A DNA stretch of 64,000 nt, from contig CM067508.1 of NCBI GenBank assembly GCA_034509495.1, positions 25,328,652 to 25,392,651 on the forward strand, in the 5' to 3' direction. The notes beneath the pieces were generated by a model. That model had not been told where the DNA came from. It did not search any database and saw only the letters and a list, made by a program, of their open reading frames with translations. Made by a program: the position numbers and the translations under genes. This document shows positions 1 to 11,168 of the stretch, piece after piece. The number at the start of each line of letters is the position of its first letter. Positions within the stretch are counted from its first letter, which is position 1. The stretch is from Acestrorhynchus altus. Its lineage: Eukaryota > Chordata > Actinopteri > Characiformes > Acestrorhynchidae.

Positions 1-1642
1 AAAAGAGCCATCTAGGCCTTCCCATTATAATTTTGCCTCTACCACCCAACCTCGCCCACCCCTGACCACCCCATCACTTTGTATAACCTTCAATTTCTTT
101 TACAAAGAATGCTAAAGGAAAGACAAAAAAAGACATAAAATAAAAAAATAAAAGCTAAACCATTACAGTTGTAGTGAGGTTCAGGCATATTTTAATGGAT
201 CGGGTATCGCTATTTTCATTTCAATCCAGTTCCGAGTCTTAGTTTTAACCACTGTGTTCAATTGTAGCATCAAGTGGCCTCAAGACATCATTAACTAATT
301 TTGTCAGACACGTGGAGGTTCTGAGAAGGTAAAGAAGAGTTTAGACTCAGCGGTGTGTCTGCGTTATAGTGGAACATAAAAATGCTAATGCAAACAAACA
401 AGCTATAGAAAACCAACTCACAGCAATAAATAAACCTTAATCACACTAGTAATGTAATTTTAAGAAAAAATGCTACAGCTTAATAATGATATTTTCAGGA
501 ATACTAGTGCATCCAAAAAAACGGAATATTGTTAAAAAGCACATTTGTGATCATAATTTCATTCAAAAAGATAAACTGTCTATGGCAACCACTAACGTAA
601 GTCACTAATAAACACCATTAAAACGTAGATTCTGTTTGGCTGCTAGATACGGCAACCAATGTGAGAGTTGTACACTGACCACAGTAACAGTGATATCAGA
701 GTTTCTAACCACGCTGGACATTTAACATAACACAGTCGAATCTTAACCTCCACTAATCTAAACCTAATCCTAAAGAGTCAGCTGCCTTTCAGTAATTAAG
801 CACCTGTAGATAATCTATCGCGGACCATCCAAATAAAATAACACAGAGAGAGAGAGACTACTGGATGAAAGACCACCCAGTGACATTGAGGAATGTAACA
901 TATATGCTTCCATGGCTCATGTGGGATTAGCACGTGTGCCTGCATGCCGGACATCATGCTTACTGCTCAAATAAACAAACAGTCCGCAGTCATTTTCTCT
1001 CCACCAAATACTGCGGATACGGCACAACTCACTGTACGGATTAAACTTCAAAGCCTGACCCAGCCGGAGGATACTATGATAGTATTACTGTGAAGATGAT
1101 TATGCCTTAATAGTCCACAGGCCCAATAACAAAAGGAAGATTAGATAGGACACAGACGTGCCAAGGAAGCTCAAATTCCCTCACTCAAAACAAGTGCATT
1201 AGCACACAGCTTCCAAAAACAGTGCTGGTAGGAACAGTTTGGACTGTGTTGGATTTTGGCGATTCAGAGCTGAACAGTTACATCTGTTAATTACTGAGGA
1301 GTGTATAAGCAACTGGGAAAGTTGTGTGTGAGGCTGCTGCTGCATGATGTAAAGTAGGGCTGCACAACATATCAGTTCAGTTCACTGCATTTTGGCATGG
1401 ACAGTAGTCACATGACAGGACATGCTTAATTCATTACATTTTAATAGCTAATAGCATCTGCAATGGCCAACTGACTTAAAGGCCCATCTCCCAGATCTTA
1501 GAACTGGACAGGAGGGTTATGGATAAGATGAACTTTTAGATGATCTGTTTTGACACTTTTCATCACTGTTTTCAAAGAAAGCTGATGTTCTATCTCATTC
1601 ACGTAATCGGGTTCCCCTCCCTCATTCGACCTAGAGCCAAAC
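1..1642. other. Intronic stretch without recognised features
   Basis: AT-rich unique-looking sequence. There is a short (AG)n run near 846-856 and the phrase GGGCTGCACAACATATCA near 1359, which resembles the edge of a common fish repeat. No coding similarity was seen. Confidence 0.5.
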
Positions 1643-1851
1643 TTTACATTTATTACATTTAGCTCAATCTCTTATCCAGAGCAACTTACAATGTTACTCA
1701 TTACAGAGGTGGGCCAGAGTAGTGTCAGGAGTCTTGCCCAAGGACTCTTTCTGGTGTAGCACAGCACAGTTGCCCAGACTGTGAACTGAACCCCAGTCGC
1801 CCACATGGTGTGATGGCTCACTGAGGGTGTTATCTGTTGCGCCACACCAAC
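1643..1851 (-). repeat. tRNA-derived SINE
   Basis: Read on the minus strand, the element starts GTTGGTGTGGCGCAACAGATAACAC, with an A-box-like TGGCGCAACAGATAAC and a B-box-like GGGGTTCAGTTC. It ends with the tail common in fish repeats (AACATTGTAAGTTGCTCTGGATAAGAG). The tRNA-like head plus tail order supports a SINE. It is diverged and carries no gene. Confidence 0.75.
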
Positions 1852-3744
1852 TACAAACGTTCCTACACAAGAGCAGTGGAATGTTGCTTTGAAACCAAGT
1901 TCACTCTTCCAAACTTTCTGTGAGAATTTCTTTAGTCTTAGAGGAAAAACCCTACTGGCCTAGAATATCGTCATATCATCACGTCACAGTCCACTCTGCA
2001 GGTACGGAGGTTGTGTTATCAGTGCACTGGTCATTGTGTGCATCGCGTGGTCTTTTTCTACACTACTGAGGCTGCTGCCGCTCAGACACTCAAGCCTTGC
2101 CTCCAGACAGTGTGACTGGTTAAAAATACTGGTGACAAACAAACTCACAAGTTAAAAAGGGTGATGTTGAGGACAGCAAAAATGACTCATATAGGAATTA
2201 CATCAGTACTAGAGAGTACCAATTCACATCACATCCACTGGTGCCCACTTTCGGTACATGCAGTAACACAGTGAGGACAGTGGTGTCCTCTACAACTGCC
2301 ACTACTAATGTCTGACACAAGCTGCAGCCACTGCCGATGAAGCACACAGGTGAATCGGGGACTCTGTGCTAAGGTGTGGGTGTGATTCTCTTTTTATTCA
2401 TTTATTTTAAGGTACAAATGTGAAAAATATTTCCAATCCTGTGGCTTCTGCTCCTCAAAAATCTAAAAGGCTAGTTTTTACTGTTAAGGTCCTGCTCAAA
2501 CATTTGGAAGAAAAACACTTGCCAAATGTTTGGCAACCAGGGACTTTCTACAAAATCTACAGAGCGGTGGGTCTGCAGTGTACTTTAAGCCTTACTGCAC
2601 TCAGTGCTCTCACAAATGACTGCAATCTGAACCTCTCATGAACCTGTCAGTCGGTTCATGCTAAAACTCCACAAATCTGCTCAGACTTTTCATGCCGAAA
2701 ATCCACCTCAGCCCAGATTACTGGTGGTCTCGCTCAGTGCATGAGGCTGGGAGAGGGAGAGAGAAACAGAACTCCGAGAGGCTGCACCAAAGCCTGTGGA
2801 TGTGCCAGCGGGGTCATGAAGCCGTGTTAATACTCACACACGCCACACTGGATCCTCTACGGATTTATGAGGAGGCTGCCGGTCCGGGATCGTGTCTGCT
2901 CACGGGCCCCAGCAGGAATTTAACACAGAGCGCTTCCAATGTTTAGCCAAAGCACACAGAAAGGGGGGATTTGTAAGCGTGTGTGGGAATGAGAGGGCGC
3001 TTCAGCGCTTCATCAAATTGAAGCGATGCAGTTGGGAATGATCCCAAGGTTTGACAGGTGAGTCACTGAGACCTGTCCAGCCATGTGTGTTTATGGGAAT
3101 TAGGTGTGTGTTGCTGACAGTGCAGAGCAGGGCACTGGGCCAGACACACTGAGCGTGGTCACTCTTGCCAGATAGATTTATCTTTCCCTCCCCTCTGTCG
3201 GGACCACCCCTCCTTAACTGCTCTGTGTGTGCGCATGGGCTTACGTATGCGCAATCTTCATCGCAAGGTTCTGGCCAGTCTTAGTGCTGAAATGATTACA
3301 GACGACTCAGGACTCCCCGACATTATTAGTGTTATTTAGTGCATTACTCCATCTGGAACAAACACATACATGTGTGTATGATGTCATTAGCCTGATCCGG
3401 ATCAGATTGGTTTGTTAGAGGAACATTGGTAATAAAGTTTTCAGGGGTGTAACTCTCACACTCAAAAGGCAATAAAATCAACAGGATGCGTGACTTTGGA
3501 ATGGAGTGAAAGCTTAAATTGATGTATTTAAAATTACACTATTAAATCATGATTAATATACTGTATGTAGCTGCCATTATAACCCCCATTTATCCAGCGT
3601 GAGGGTCATGTTTAATGATGTTATTTATTTTATCGTCCTACTATTCCTCTCCCAGTGTCCACTATTCGGTTTCCTAATTCAGATGCCACCGATCACGATT
3701 ATTACCGCCCACTGCACTGTCCAGTGTGGGCACTAATGCCTTCT
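1852..3744. other. Intronic stretch without recognised features
   Basis: No repeat or exon could be named. The part at 2690-3240 is more GC-rich than its surroundings, with several CpG (GAGAGGGCGCTTCAGCGCTT near 2990; TACGTATGCGCAATC near 3243). Open frames at 2420-2641 and 2692-2946 show no family similarity. Confidence 0.5.
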
Positions 3745-4030
3745 ATGAAATGCCCTCACACACGTGAAACTGTGGATTGAGGAATGTTAAATGCCCACGC
3801 GACTTTGCAAATGGAATGTCCCATCCATCTGTCACCCACCATCATGCCTCGCTCAAACTCTTTCAGTTGCTCTGAGCACGTTGGCCAGTTTTCAACCTCA
3901 CTCACAAGGTAACACTTCACAGCTGAGTGTGGCTGTTCCAAAGCCATCCCCTGAGGTAGCACCACTTCATCAGTATATATACCGCTGTATCCCATGACCT
4001 TCGGCATGTCAGTGTAACATCTGTCCAAAA
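3745..4030 (-). mobile_element. Tc1-like transposase fragment, N-terminal helix-turn-helix
   Basis: The minus-strand translation contains LKEFERGMMVGDRWMGHSIC and FNIPQSTVSRV, the first DNA-binding helix-turn-helix of Tc1-like transposases (family pattern: EFERG-x-IVGAR-x-AGHSI...STVSRV). The frame stops just after this domain, so the rest of the transposase is gone. No terminal inverted repeat was seen at the edges. This is a dead, 5'-part relic. Confidence 0.78.
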
Positions 4031-4487
4031 AGCAAAACTTGGGAAAAAAAAATAATATGCTGATAGTGACTTAATTCAAATATCATCATGCAGTCCTGTT
4101 TTCACAAATTCTTCAAATTGGTGGGTTTCATCTAAACAGCATAATTGATTTTGCAGACGATGCAGGGATACAGCAGTACTAAGGCTTATTTGAACAATCT
4201 TTAAGTAAACAATTATTTCCAATAGATTTTTTTCATTTAATCAACGTATCAAACGACCTAAACATCTATTCTGAAATAAAAGTTGTAAAATAATAATATA
4301 ATAATTCTATAACAATGCATTATGACAGCTCAAATGAACAGTAGTGGTCTTTAAGCGATGATGCTCACAACTGACGATAATCACAATATGTTCAGAGAAG
4401 AATATTATGTATCATAAACCCAATAAAGCAAAGTGATATTGTCATAAGGTGTATGATTTGATGTATATGATGGCATGTTCTTTATTT
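4031..4487. other. AT-rich intronic stretch, nothing recognised
   Basis: Very AT-rich sequence with short A and T runs. No repeat family or exon could be identified. Confidence 0.5.
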
Positions 4488-4662
4488 TTCAAGCCTGGTC
4501 CTGGAGGCACCCCTGCCCTGCATATTTTAGAGCTTTCCCTGCTCCCAACACTAATTTAAATAATCAGCTCATTAACAAGCCCTTTCTATGTTGCAGGGGG
4601 TGTGTTAAAGCAAGGAATCCATGAAAACAGCAGGGTGGGGATGCCTCCAGGGTCCGGGTTGA
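4488..4662. mobile_element. Short inverted-repeat element (MITE-like)
   Basis: The left end (TTCAAGCCTGGTCCTGGAGG...) and the reverse complement of the right end (CTCAACCCGGACCCTGGAGG...) match over about 34 bp with a few mismatches. The middle carries GGGGGTGTGTTAAAGCAAGG, shared in degraded form with 42855-42960 and, inverted, with 59692-59840. It is non-coding and non-autonomous. Confidence 0.65.
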
Positions 4663-5970
4663 GACATGCTGATTTTTACTATTTTGGTTTTCTTAAAACC
4701 TGATTTACAAAAACCTATTATATTGCATTGCTTACAGCATCACAATATATATCGCAATACATTGAATCATAACCCCTGTATCATGATGCACACTGTTGTC
4801 AGGGTCTTGCCCATAAACAACCCTGCTCTCCCACAGTCAATCTGAAAGCTGGCACCAGAAAAAAACTGTAAAACCTTGGAAACCTGCAGTGCTGGTGTGC
4901 AGCTGGCATCTGGCCCACACACACTCTCACCATCACTACCTGGCCATGAGGCAAGCAAGTGTGTCATTTCCAGTCTGCTTGGTCTCTGGCACTGGAAGCA
5001 ACTCTGCACTGCTAACCACATCCATATGTGCACTGTGGACTTGCTGGTTACATGTCGGTGCTAAGCCATGTCACTGTAAAGGAATGGACTTGTGCCTGTG
5101 AACAGTATCAAACACAAACACAGCGTTTCTAATAAAAGTTCTGCACGCAATGTTCCCACCACACACTTAAACACTCTCATCCCAAAAGTATAGAGAAGAA
5201 AATAAAAGCAAGACGCAAAGCAAAATGCTAAAGTGAAAAGACGAAACTCGATAACCTCTAATCCTTTCCGGGGCATGTCCAGTGGCCAAGGATGGGGTTC
5301 TGGGGTTCAAATCTCAGCCACTATTATCTCGTGGGGAAGAAAAAAACACTTTTTATATCTGCATAATAAGGCCAGCCTTGTCAATGACAGGCTCTTGAAA
5401 ACATGAGTTCAATTACAGCCATACCAATGGGAGCGGAGGAGGGGTGCCACCATGGCCTTTTGGAGCCCACTGAGGAATTCAAGCTGTCTCTTTTGTCTAT
5501 AATCCAGTTTAGCTTGAAATAAGTGGTTTAGCACAACCCAGTAGGAGGGAGAGAGGCTTGTTTATCCCCCCTATTCTCTCTTTTTGTAATTCACTCTCAA
5601 TCAGTTTAAAAATGAAACAATTTAGCCTTTATGAGGCAGGCATGTGAGGATAATATCCTTGGAGATGAAGTGCAAAATAGACCCACTAAAAGAGGGGGAA
5701 AACCAGCTTTTTAATTCAGTCAACGCATTTCTTTTGAACACTGGGGTGAGAAGTGGCTCGATGAAATAAATAATAATAAAAAACAACAACAACAACAACA
5801 AACAAAAATAGAGCTCCAATGCGCAGTTGACATTCTATTGCATAACCCAACTGCAAAGACAATTTATAGAGAAAGGAATAACAGCCTTTCTCACAGTAGC
5901 GGTCCATCCTGATATGTGATCCCGAGTTTGATTTAAAGGGAGAAAAGACCATAAATTTCATTAAAAAAAA
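4663..5970. other. Intronic stretch with minor repeat traces
   Basis: Bases 4735-4790 carry phrases (ATATATCGCAATACATTG, TGTATCATGATGCAC) like a widespread fish repeat built on 'atatcgcaatat'. A GGGGTTCAAATCTC phrase near 5303 is B-box-like but has no A box before it. A short (AAC)n run lies near 5784-5801. Open frames here are low-complexity or unrecognised. Confidence 0.4.
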
Positions 5971-5976
5971 AATAAA

Positions 5977-6018
<42 letters not shown>

Positions 6019-6028
6019 AAAAAAATAA
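5964..6028. repeat. (TA)n microsatellite flanked by A-rich runs
   Basis: A pure TA tract of about 32 bp at 5981-6012, with A-rich runs on both sides. It inflates an overlapping minus-strand open frame, which is not a gene. Confidence 0.95.
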
Positions 6029-6054
6029 TTGTGTTTGGGCAAATTGGTATATTT

Positions 6055-6150
6055 AAATATAAAAATATCTGAAGAATTCACCCCCAAGAAAATTGTACTA
6101 ACTGTTAAGCATGATGGTGGTAGTACCATGCTCAAGTCATTTTGGACCAT
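6055..6150 (+). mobile_element. Tc1-like transposase relic, copy 1 of an adjacent pair
   Basis: The phrase TTCACCCCCAAGAAAATTGT...GTTAAGCATGATGGTGGTAGTACCATGCTC translates to the family pattern T-P-K-K-x-V-x-x-VKH-x-GGS-x-ML, the stretch just before the second catalytic aspartate region of Tc1 transposases. It breaks off right after ML, before the WGCF-type motif. Confidence 0.6.
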
Positions 6151-6249
6151 TCATATTTCATGATGATGAAAAGACCATGAATTTGATTTGAAAAATCTAA
6201 TTAGTTAACATAAAAGAATATGTTTTTGGCCAAAGACCAGTAGGTAAAG

Positions 6250-6345
6250 AAAGAGTAAAGGTGAAGAATTTATCCCCAAGAAGACTGTACCAATCGTGAA
6301 GCTTGATTACGGTAATATGAAGTCCTTTCGCAACATTTATATTTC
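6250..6345 (+). mobile_element. Tc1-like transposase relic, copy 2 of an adjacent pair
   Basis: TTTATCCCCAAGAAGACTGTACCAATCGTGAAG reads IPKKTVPIVK followed by a damaged GGS region. It is a diverged second copy of the piece 195 bp upstream, and both are followed by a similar ATTTCATGATGA phrase. So a segment was duplicated, or one repeat carrying this phrase inserted twice. Confidence 0.55.
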
Positions 6346-6948
6346 ATGATGAAATAAAGAACAACTGCTTAACTCGCATTATGTTTAAAAATTGAAAGTC
6401 AAGAAATTCAAAAGATACAACATTTTTGACTGTCAGCATTGATATATTCTATTAAACTGCCCTAAACTCTCCAGATCACACGTCACAATGGGATTACAAT
6501 AATTCACAGAGCTAAATACAGAGTTTCACGGCAGTACAGAGTCAGCCATTACACTAGAGCTTCCACTCCTCTTGTTTGTGAATAAATTGGGTCTGAACTC
6601 AAGGGATTCAATAGAAACTCTGTGATGGACACGAGGCCTGAGTCTGCGTTTATTAAAGCCCAGCTTTTAATGAGACTTCTCAGATGAACAAGCAGGTTTA
6701 GAAGAGCTGTGTGACAGCAGAGTTATTTTCACCCACAGTTCTGGACTGCAGCAGAATCCTCAGCACACAGTGGTGAAGGAGGGGCGCATTCAGAATAGAT
6801 CTGGACTGTCTGCAGTGGCAGCAAATGGAAAGAAAGAAAAATGTAGAGAAATAAAATTTTAAGCAAGGATTAGAACTTTCAGTCTTATGATTAGTGCTAT
6901 TTGATCTATATTCTATTTTAACTTTGCGAAAACAATCTTAGTTCATTT
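6346..6948. other. Intronic stretch without recognised features
   Basis: No repeat family, exon or RNA gene could be identified here. Confidence 0.5.
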
Positions 6949-7165
6949 TAAAGTACCACTGAAAAAAGAGAGGTGCTTTAAATGGTTATTTAAGCAAAAC
7001 TATTGAAGAACAATTTTTGATTCCAGAACACATTTAATTCTATGTTTCTAATAGAGATTTTAATGATTTAAAGATTTGAATTTCCAATTTTCATAGAACC
7101 ATAAGTGGTTCTTAAACAGCACCATTCAAAGAACCATCTGAAGAACATTTAACATTTAAGAGCCT
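6949..7165. mobile_element. Degraded 'aagaaccat' type fish MITE
   Basis: Repeated phrases such as AGAACCATAAGTGGTTCTTAAA and CAAAGAACCATCTGAAGAAC match a widespread fish short element built from AAGAACC/GGTTCTT inverted units. The copy at 47112-47282 belongs to the same type. Edges are unclear. Confidence 0.5.
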
Positions 7166-7267
7166 CATTGTGCTGAGTGCTCTATACTATGTTGTTGTTA
7201 TGGGTGTAGAAATACATAGTACTACAAAAGGAGAATATAAACAGGAGAATATAAACAGATTTAATCA

Positions 7268-7330
7268 CTTTGGAGCATTTCTATTGGTCCATTCATCAGA
7301 AAATGTTACACAAATTATGCTAAAATGTGA
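7268..7330 (+). repeat. Dispersed 'GCATTTCTATTGGTCC' repeat, copy 1
   Basis: TTTGGAGCATTTCTATTGGTCCATTCATCAGAAAATGTTACACAAA. The same core occurs at 18900, 44781 and 63640, and partly at 18681. It is short and non-coding, and I could not assign a family. Confidence 0.6.
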
Positions 7331-9529
7331 AAAACATAACATGCTTCAAATCTAGTCTTTTGAGTTTGGATAAATAACAACAGATCCTCAGAACAGAACA
7401 GGTTGATGAGGTTTCGAACACTAGCTGTTACACCCATAATTATTAAACCCCTTATCAAAAGAACCCACGTTTAATGAAGCTTATCTTGGAGAACCTCTAG
7501 CCTACCAACACCACATTCAAATGAACTCAGCTGGAATTGGTAACGTCTACAGAGTTGTAGATCTTGATGAGGAAACTTTCCCCACCTGTGTCCTTAATAT
7601 GTTCCACATAATTAGCACGTCTAGAGTCTAATTCCCCAGATAACGGAAAAGCCTTCAGGATTGGAGTATTTAACCCACAGCACCTCTTATCTCCCAAACC
7701 CAAATCCCCCAGCGGGAGAACAGCAGCAGCACCTCAGCCAAGCTTTCTGCCAAAAGCCTGAACACAAAGAATCAGGCAGACAGAAAGTAGGGGTGGCCAG
7801 GGAAGTAGTTTCTGATAAACAGTGACATTTACTGGAGCAAAGGCGTAGATAAGTTAAATAAAACAAATCCATGAGCTTCCAGGGTCTGAAATCAGGAGCG
7901 CACAGATGAACCTGGACAGAATGAGCATTCTGAACAACAAAGATGCTGGTTGAAGCAACACTTACAGTAACTATGTGCGTTTCAAATGAAATGGGAAGTG
8001 CACTGAACTGGTGTACCTGTACGTATCTGTTCTACTGCTCACTGAGGAAGGAAAAATAAAAAAACAGCCTCGAATTTCAGAAAGAGCAAGAAAATCTGCC
8101 CAGTCTTTAATACAGCTGGGCAAATTCTCCATGAACCATAATAACAAAATCAACAGAGGCTGCTGAGCAGAACTGCATTCCAGAATTTTCCTCACCCAGT
8201 AACACAACCGATTAGGCATGCTTTTATTAGGTGGCCCCATCGAATTACTTTATACTGGCTCTGCTTGTAGCCCAAACCACCTTCCCTCAGGGAGGACATA
8301 CCCAGCAGGATCCAGAGGGTCCTTTAGAGGAGCCAGTAGTTGAATACAAAGCTCTCAGTCAAACTGGTGCATCTTCTTACCTTCTGAGCTCTCCAAGTGC
8401 CACACTGGTAAACAAAACTGGTAAACTATCTAAATAGGGTTGGATTCAATCCATTTACCCTAAGAACCTAATCTGCAGTGCTAGGTAGCTTCAGTCTACA
8501 AGAAAGAGATTATCGTCAAGAGTCAAAAGAGCTGTCCTTGGCTCACTATACACTCAGTCCTGCTCAGGGCCAAGTTCAATAACCTACGAAAGCAATGGAA
8601 GAACTCCTGCAGAATGTCCTGAAGGTGGAAACTCAAGTTCAGTTCCAATCAGTCTTTACTTGAGCAGCATGGAAGAAATGCCATACTTGAAAAACAAACA
8701 GTGAAGAATGCCAGACAAGGGTGAGGGATGGTTCCACCAGGAAGCAATGCATCTTTCTGAAAGCAGCACACAGTTCAGAGACCAAGCTTGGAGCTCTCGC
8801 TTGATTCAATGTGCACAAAACGCTGTATTCAATAAATAAAGTGGAATATTCATCACTGAGAACGGGAAGTGAAAGCTCATTATCTCAAAAGGGCATTAAC
8901 AAACTTGGCTTGGCAAGAGATTTGCTCATTCCCCACTAATCCAGCCAGGTCCACCGAGAAGACCGCTGCCATCCCAACCGTAGAGGAAAGTCAGTGATTT
9001 TAGGGTAATTTTTTTAACAATATACAAATGCATTACATTCTTATTAAAGGTGGCCAAAATAAATGCCTGCAGCCATGTAAGACCATTAACCAAAAACCTG
9101 CGGGTAACATCACAGCGATGGAAAAACACTAACTCAAACCCTCCAAATCGAAATCTTGAAATGTATCGAGGGTGATCAGGGGAAGGCCCTGCGTAAACAC
9201 CTGCTCTCAGCCCTGCTTCCCATTTATTTTCCCAAATCTGTTCGGCTAGGCGTCGGCACTCAAGGCTCATGAAAAGAGACGCTGACTCATGCTTCCAGGG
9301 GGCAGAAGTGGAGAGTAAAGCCATGTCTGCAGTTTTGATGATTTCATCTTATCCAGCAGAACGGCTTGAATACAGGGGTTTAAAAAGCAGACCAGTGCCC
9401 GAGCCACTGTTGGCAGAGTTGCGGCAAAAACGATTTAGCCTTTGACTGGGTCAGAACTCATTACCCAGAAAGCTACTCTTACACAAGATTAAGCAGCACA
9501 TTACTAAACAATATGAATGAAGCCTCAGT
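7331..9529. other. Intronic stretch without recognised features
   Basis: Mostly unique-looking sequence. A 132-codon open frame on the minus strand (8926-9324) has no recognisable domain and no splice context. Other open frames are short. Confidence 0.45.
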
Positions 9530-9548
9530 GTGTGTGTGTGTGTGTGTT
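9530..9548. repeat. Short (TG)n microsatellite
   Basis: About 19 bp of TG after AGCCTCAGTG, much shorter than the other TG tracts of the window. Confidence 0.85.
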
Positions 9549-10096
9549 TATGACAGAGAGAGATCACAGAGGAGAATCTGAGGCAACAGTCCAGTCATGA
9601 ACTCTACTCAGATGTCAGCTTGGCTGTCAGAAAATACCGATTTGGAATCACCGTCACTTCTCTCGGAGAAAGGCAGGATCTGCCATGTGGTTTATGACAT
9701 GTTTAGACTTCTTCCATTTCCACCACATTACTGTGACAGTGTACAGTAACTCAAGGGCTGTTTGTGTTGGCTGCACTTGACCAAAGAAAACACAGTGGAT
9801 GTAAGTGAGTGCAATGTGATGACTTGTGGTGTATAGCGGCTTGCTTCTTCATGGAACAGGGCTGTGGTCATCTTAGGCGTAAAGGAGAATCAGTAGTGGG
9901 AACTGTTTCCAAGATTAGCTCGCCAACAGCTTACACCACAATACAGTAGTGTTAAAAAGATTTTGTCTCTGTAAATGATCTTTTGTTAAAAGATTAATTT
10001 GCTCCATGAATGAAACTGTCAGCTGAGCTGCAGAAAGTTTAAGCAAATTAAGATTTTGGATGTTTGATATGAAGTGTAGCTGAAGCAAACTTAATT

Positions 10097-10242
10097 CAGA
10101 AGTCACCAACCCTGCTTCTGGAGACCTACCTTCCCTGCAGGCTTTAGACTGAACCCTAATCTACCCCACCTCATCCTACTCCACCTGATTAGGGTTAGAG
10201 TTGAAATGTATAGAAATGCAGGAGCAGGGTTGGTGACCCCCA
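10097..10242. mobile_element. Short hAT-like inverted-repeat element
   Basis: The left end (AGTCACCAACCCTGCTTCTG) and the reverse complement of the right end (GGGGTCACCAACCCTGCTCC) are inverted copies. It shares ends and overall design with 15658-15800. The flanking 8-bp duplication is poorly preserved here (ACTTAATT against TGTTAAAT). Confidence 0.65.
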
Positions 10243-10361
10243 TGTTAAATGTTTTAACCAACAATTCTAGTGCTATTCAAGTCTAATCAGAAATTCTAAT
10301 TCTATTCCATTTTCTTCCTCTCATTTACTTTTCCTGTCAATCTCATCTTTAACTTTTTCGA

Positions 10362-10625
10362 CACCTGAGGCCTGGTGGTTTCGGGTCCCAACCGTGTGAC
10401 TGGAAGGTGGCCTGTTCTGTTCAAGGGCACTTCAGTCCTGTCCTGACAGTTCAGGGAATCAGGCACTTAACAGCCCAACTGCTCCCCAGGCCTCATGGAC
10501 AGGGTTGCCCACCACTCGGGGCACATGTGCTCACTTCCGCCTAGTCTGTAAATTCACTAGTGTGTATCTGTATATCACCGTGTGGATGGGTTAAATACAC
10601 AGGATACATTTTCCTGTGTGCAAAC
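10362..10625 (+). repeat. tRNA-derived SINE ('gcctggtgg...atgggttaaat' family)
   Basis: It starts GAGGCCTGGTGGTTTCGGGT (A-box region) with CTGTTCAAGG as a decayed B box about 45 bp later. It ends with GGATGGGTTAAATACACAGG and TTTTCCTGTGTGCAAA. The same body occurs inverted at 39070-39331 and truncated at 62338-62490. The Tc1 element at 10638 lies just past its 3' end. Confidence 0.72.
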
Positions 10626-10637
10626 AAGGTGGATCTA

Positions 10638-11166
10638 CAGGGGTTGGACAATGAAACTGAAACACCTGTCATTTTAGTGTGGGAGGTTTCATGGCTAAAT
10701 TGGAGCAGTCTGGTGGCCAATCTTCATTAACTGTACATTGCACCAGTAAGAGCAGAGTGTGAAGGTTCAATTAGCAGGTAAGAGCACAGTTTTGCTCAAA
10801 ATATTGCAATGCACACAATATTATGGGGACATACCAGAGTTCAAAAGAGGACAAATTGTTGGTGCACGTCTTGCTGGTGCTACTGTGACCAAGACAGCAA
10901 GTCTTTGTGATGTATCAGGAGCCACGGTATCCAGGGTAATGTCAGCACCACCAAGAAGGACCAACCACATCCAACAGGATTAACTGTGGACGCAAGAGGA
11001 AGCTGTCTGACAGAGATGTTTGGGTGCTAACCCGGATTATATCCAAAAACGTCATTCCCAAGACAAATTGATGCTGTATTGGCCGCAAACGGAGGCCCTA
11101 GTACACCATACTAATAAATGATTGTGATCTAAAACCAGGTGTTTCAGTTTCATTGTCCAACCCCTG
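10638..11166 (+). mobile_element. Tc1-like transposon, internally deleted, intact termini
   Basis: The ends are perfect 31-bp inverted repeats (10638-10668 begins CAGGGGTTGGACAATG; 11136-11166 is its exact reverse complement), flanked by TA on both sides (10636-10637 and 11167-11168), the target preference of Tc1/mariner. Inside, a first helix-turn-helix is legible (EFKRGQIVGARLAGATVTKT, then SGATVSRV), followed in another frame by a second DNA-binding piece (GRKRKLSDRDVWVLTRII). The catalytic DDE domain is missing: the second piece runs almost straight into the C-terminal end. It is therefore a non-autonomous deletion derivative of about 529 bp that would need transposase from elsewhere. Confidence 0.93.
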
Positions 11167-11168
11167 TA

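Noticed and set aside
5290..5330. GGGGTTCAAATCTC as a tRNA gene B box
   Set aside because: No A box at the right distance and no cloverleaf could be drawn.
8926..9324. 132-codon open frame, minus strand
   Set aside because: Within chance for a 64-kb window; no domain, no conserved motif, no matching splice sites.
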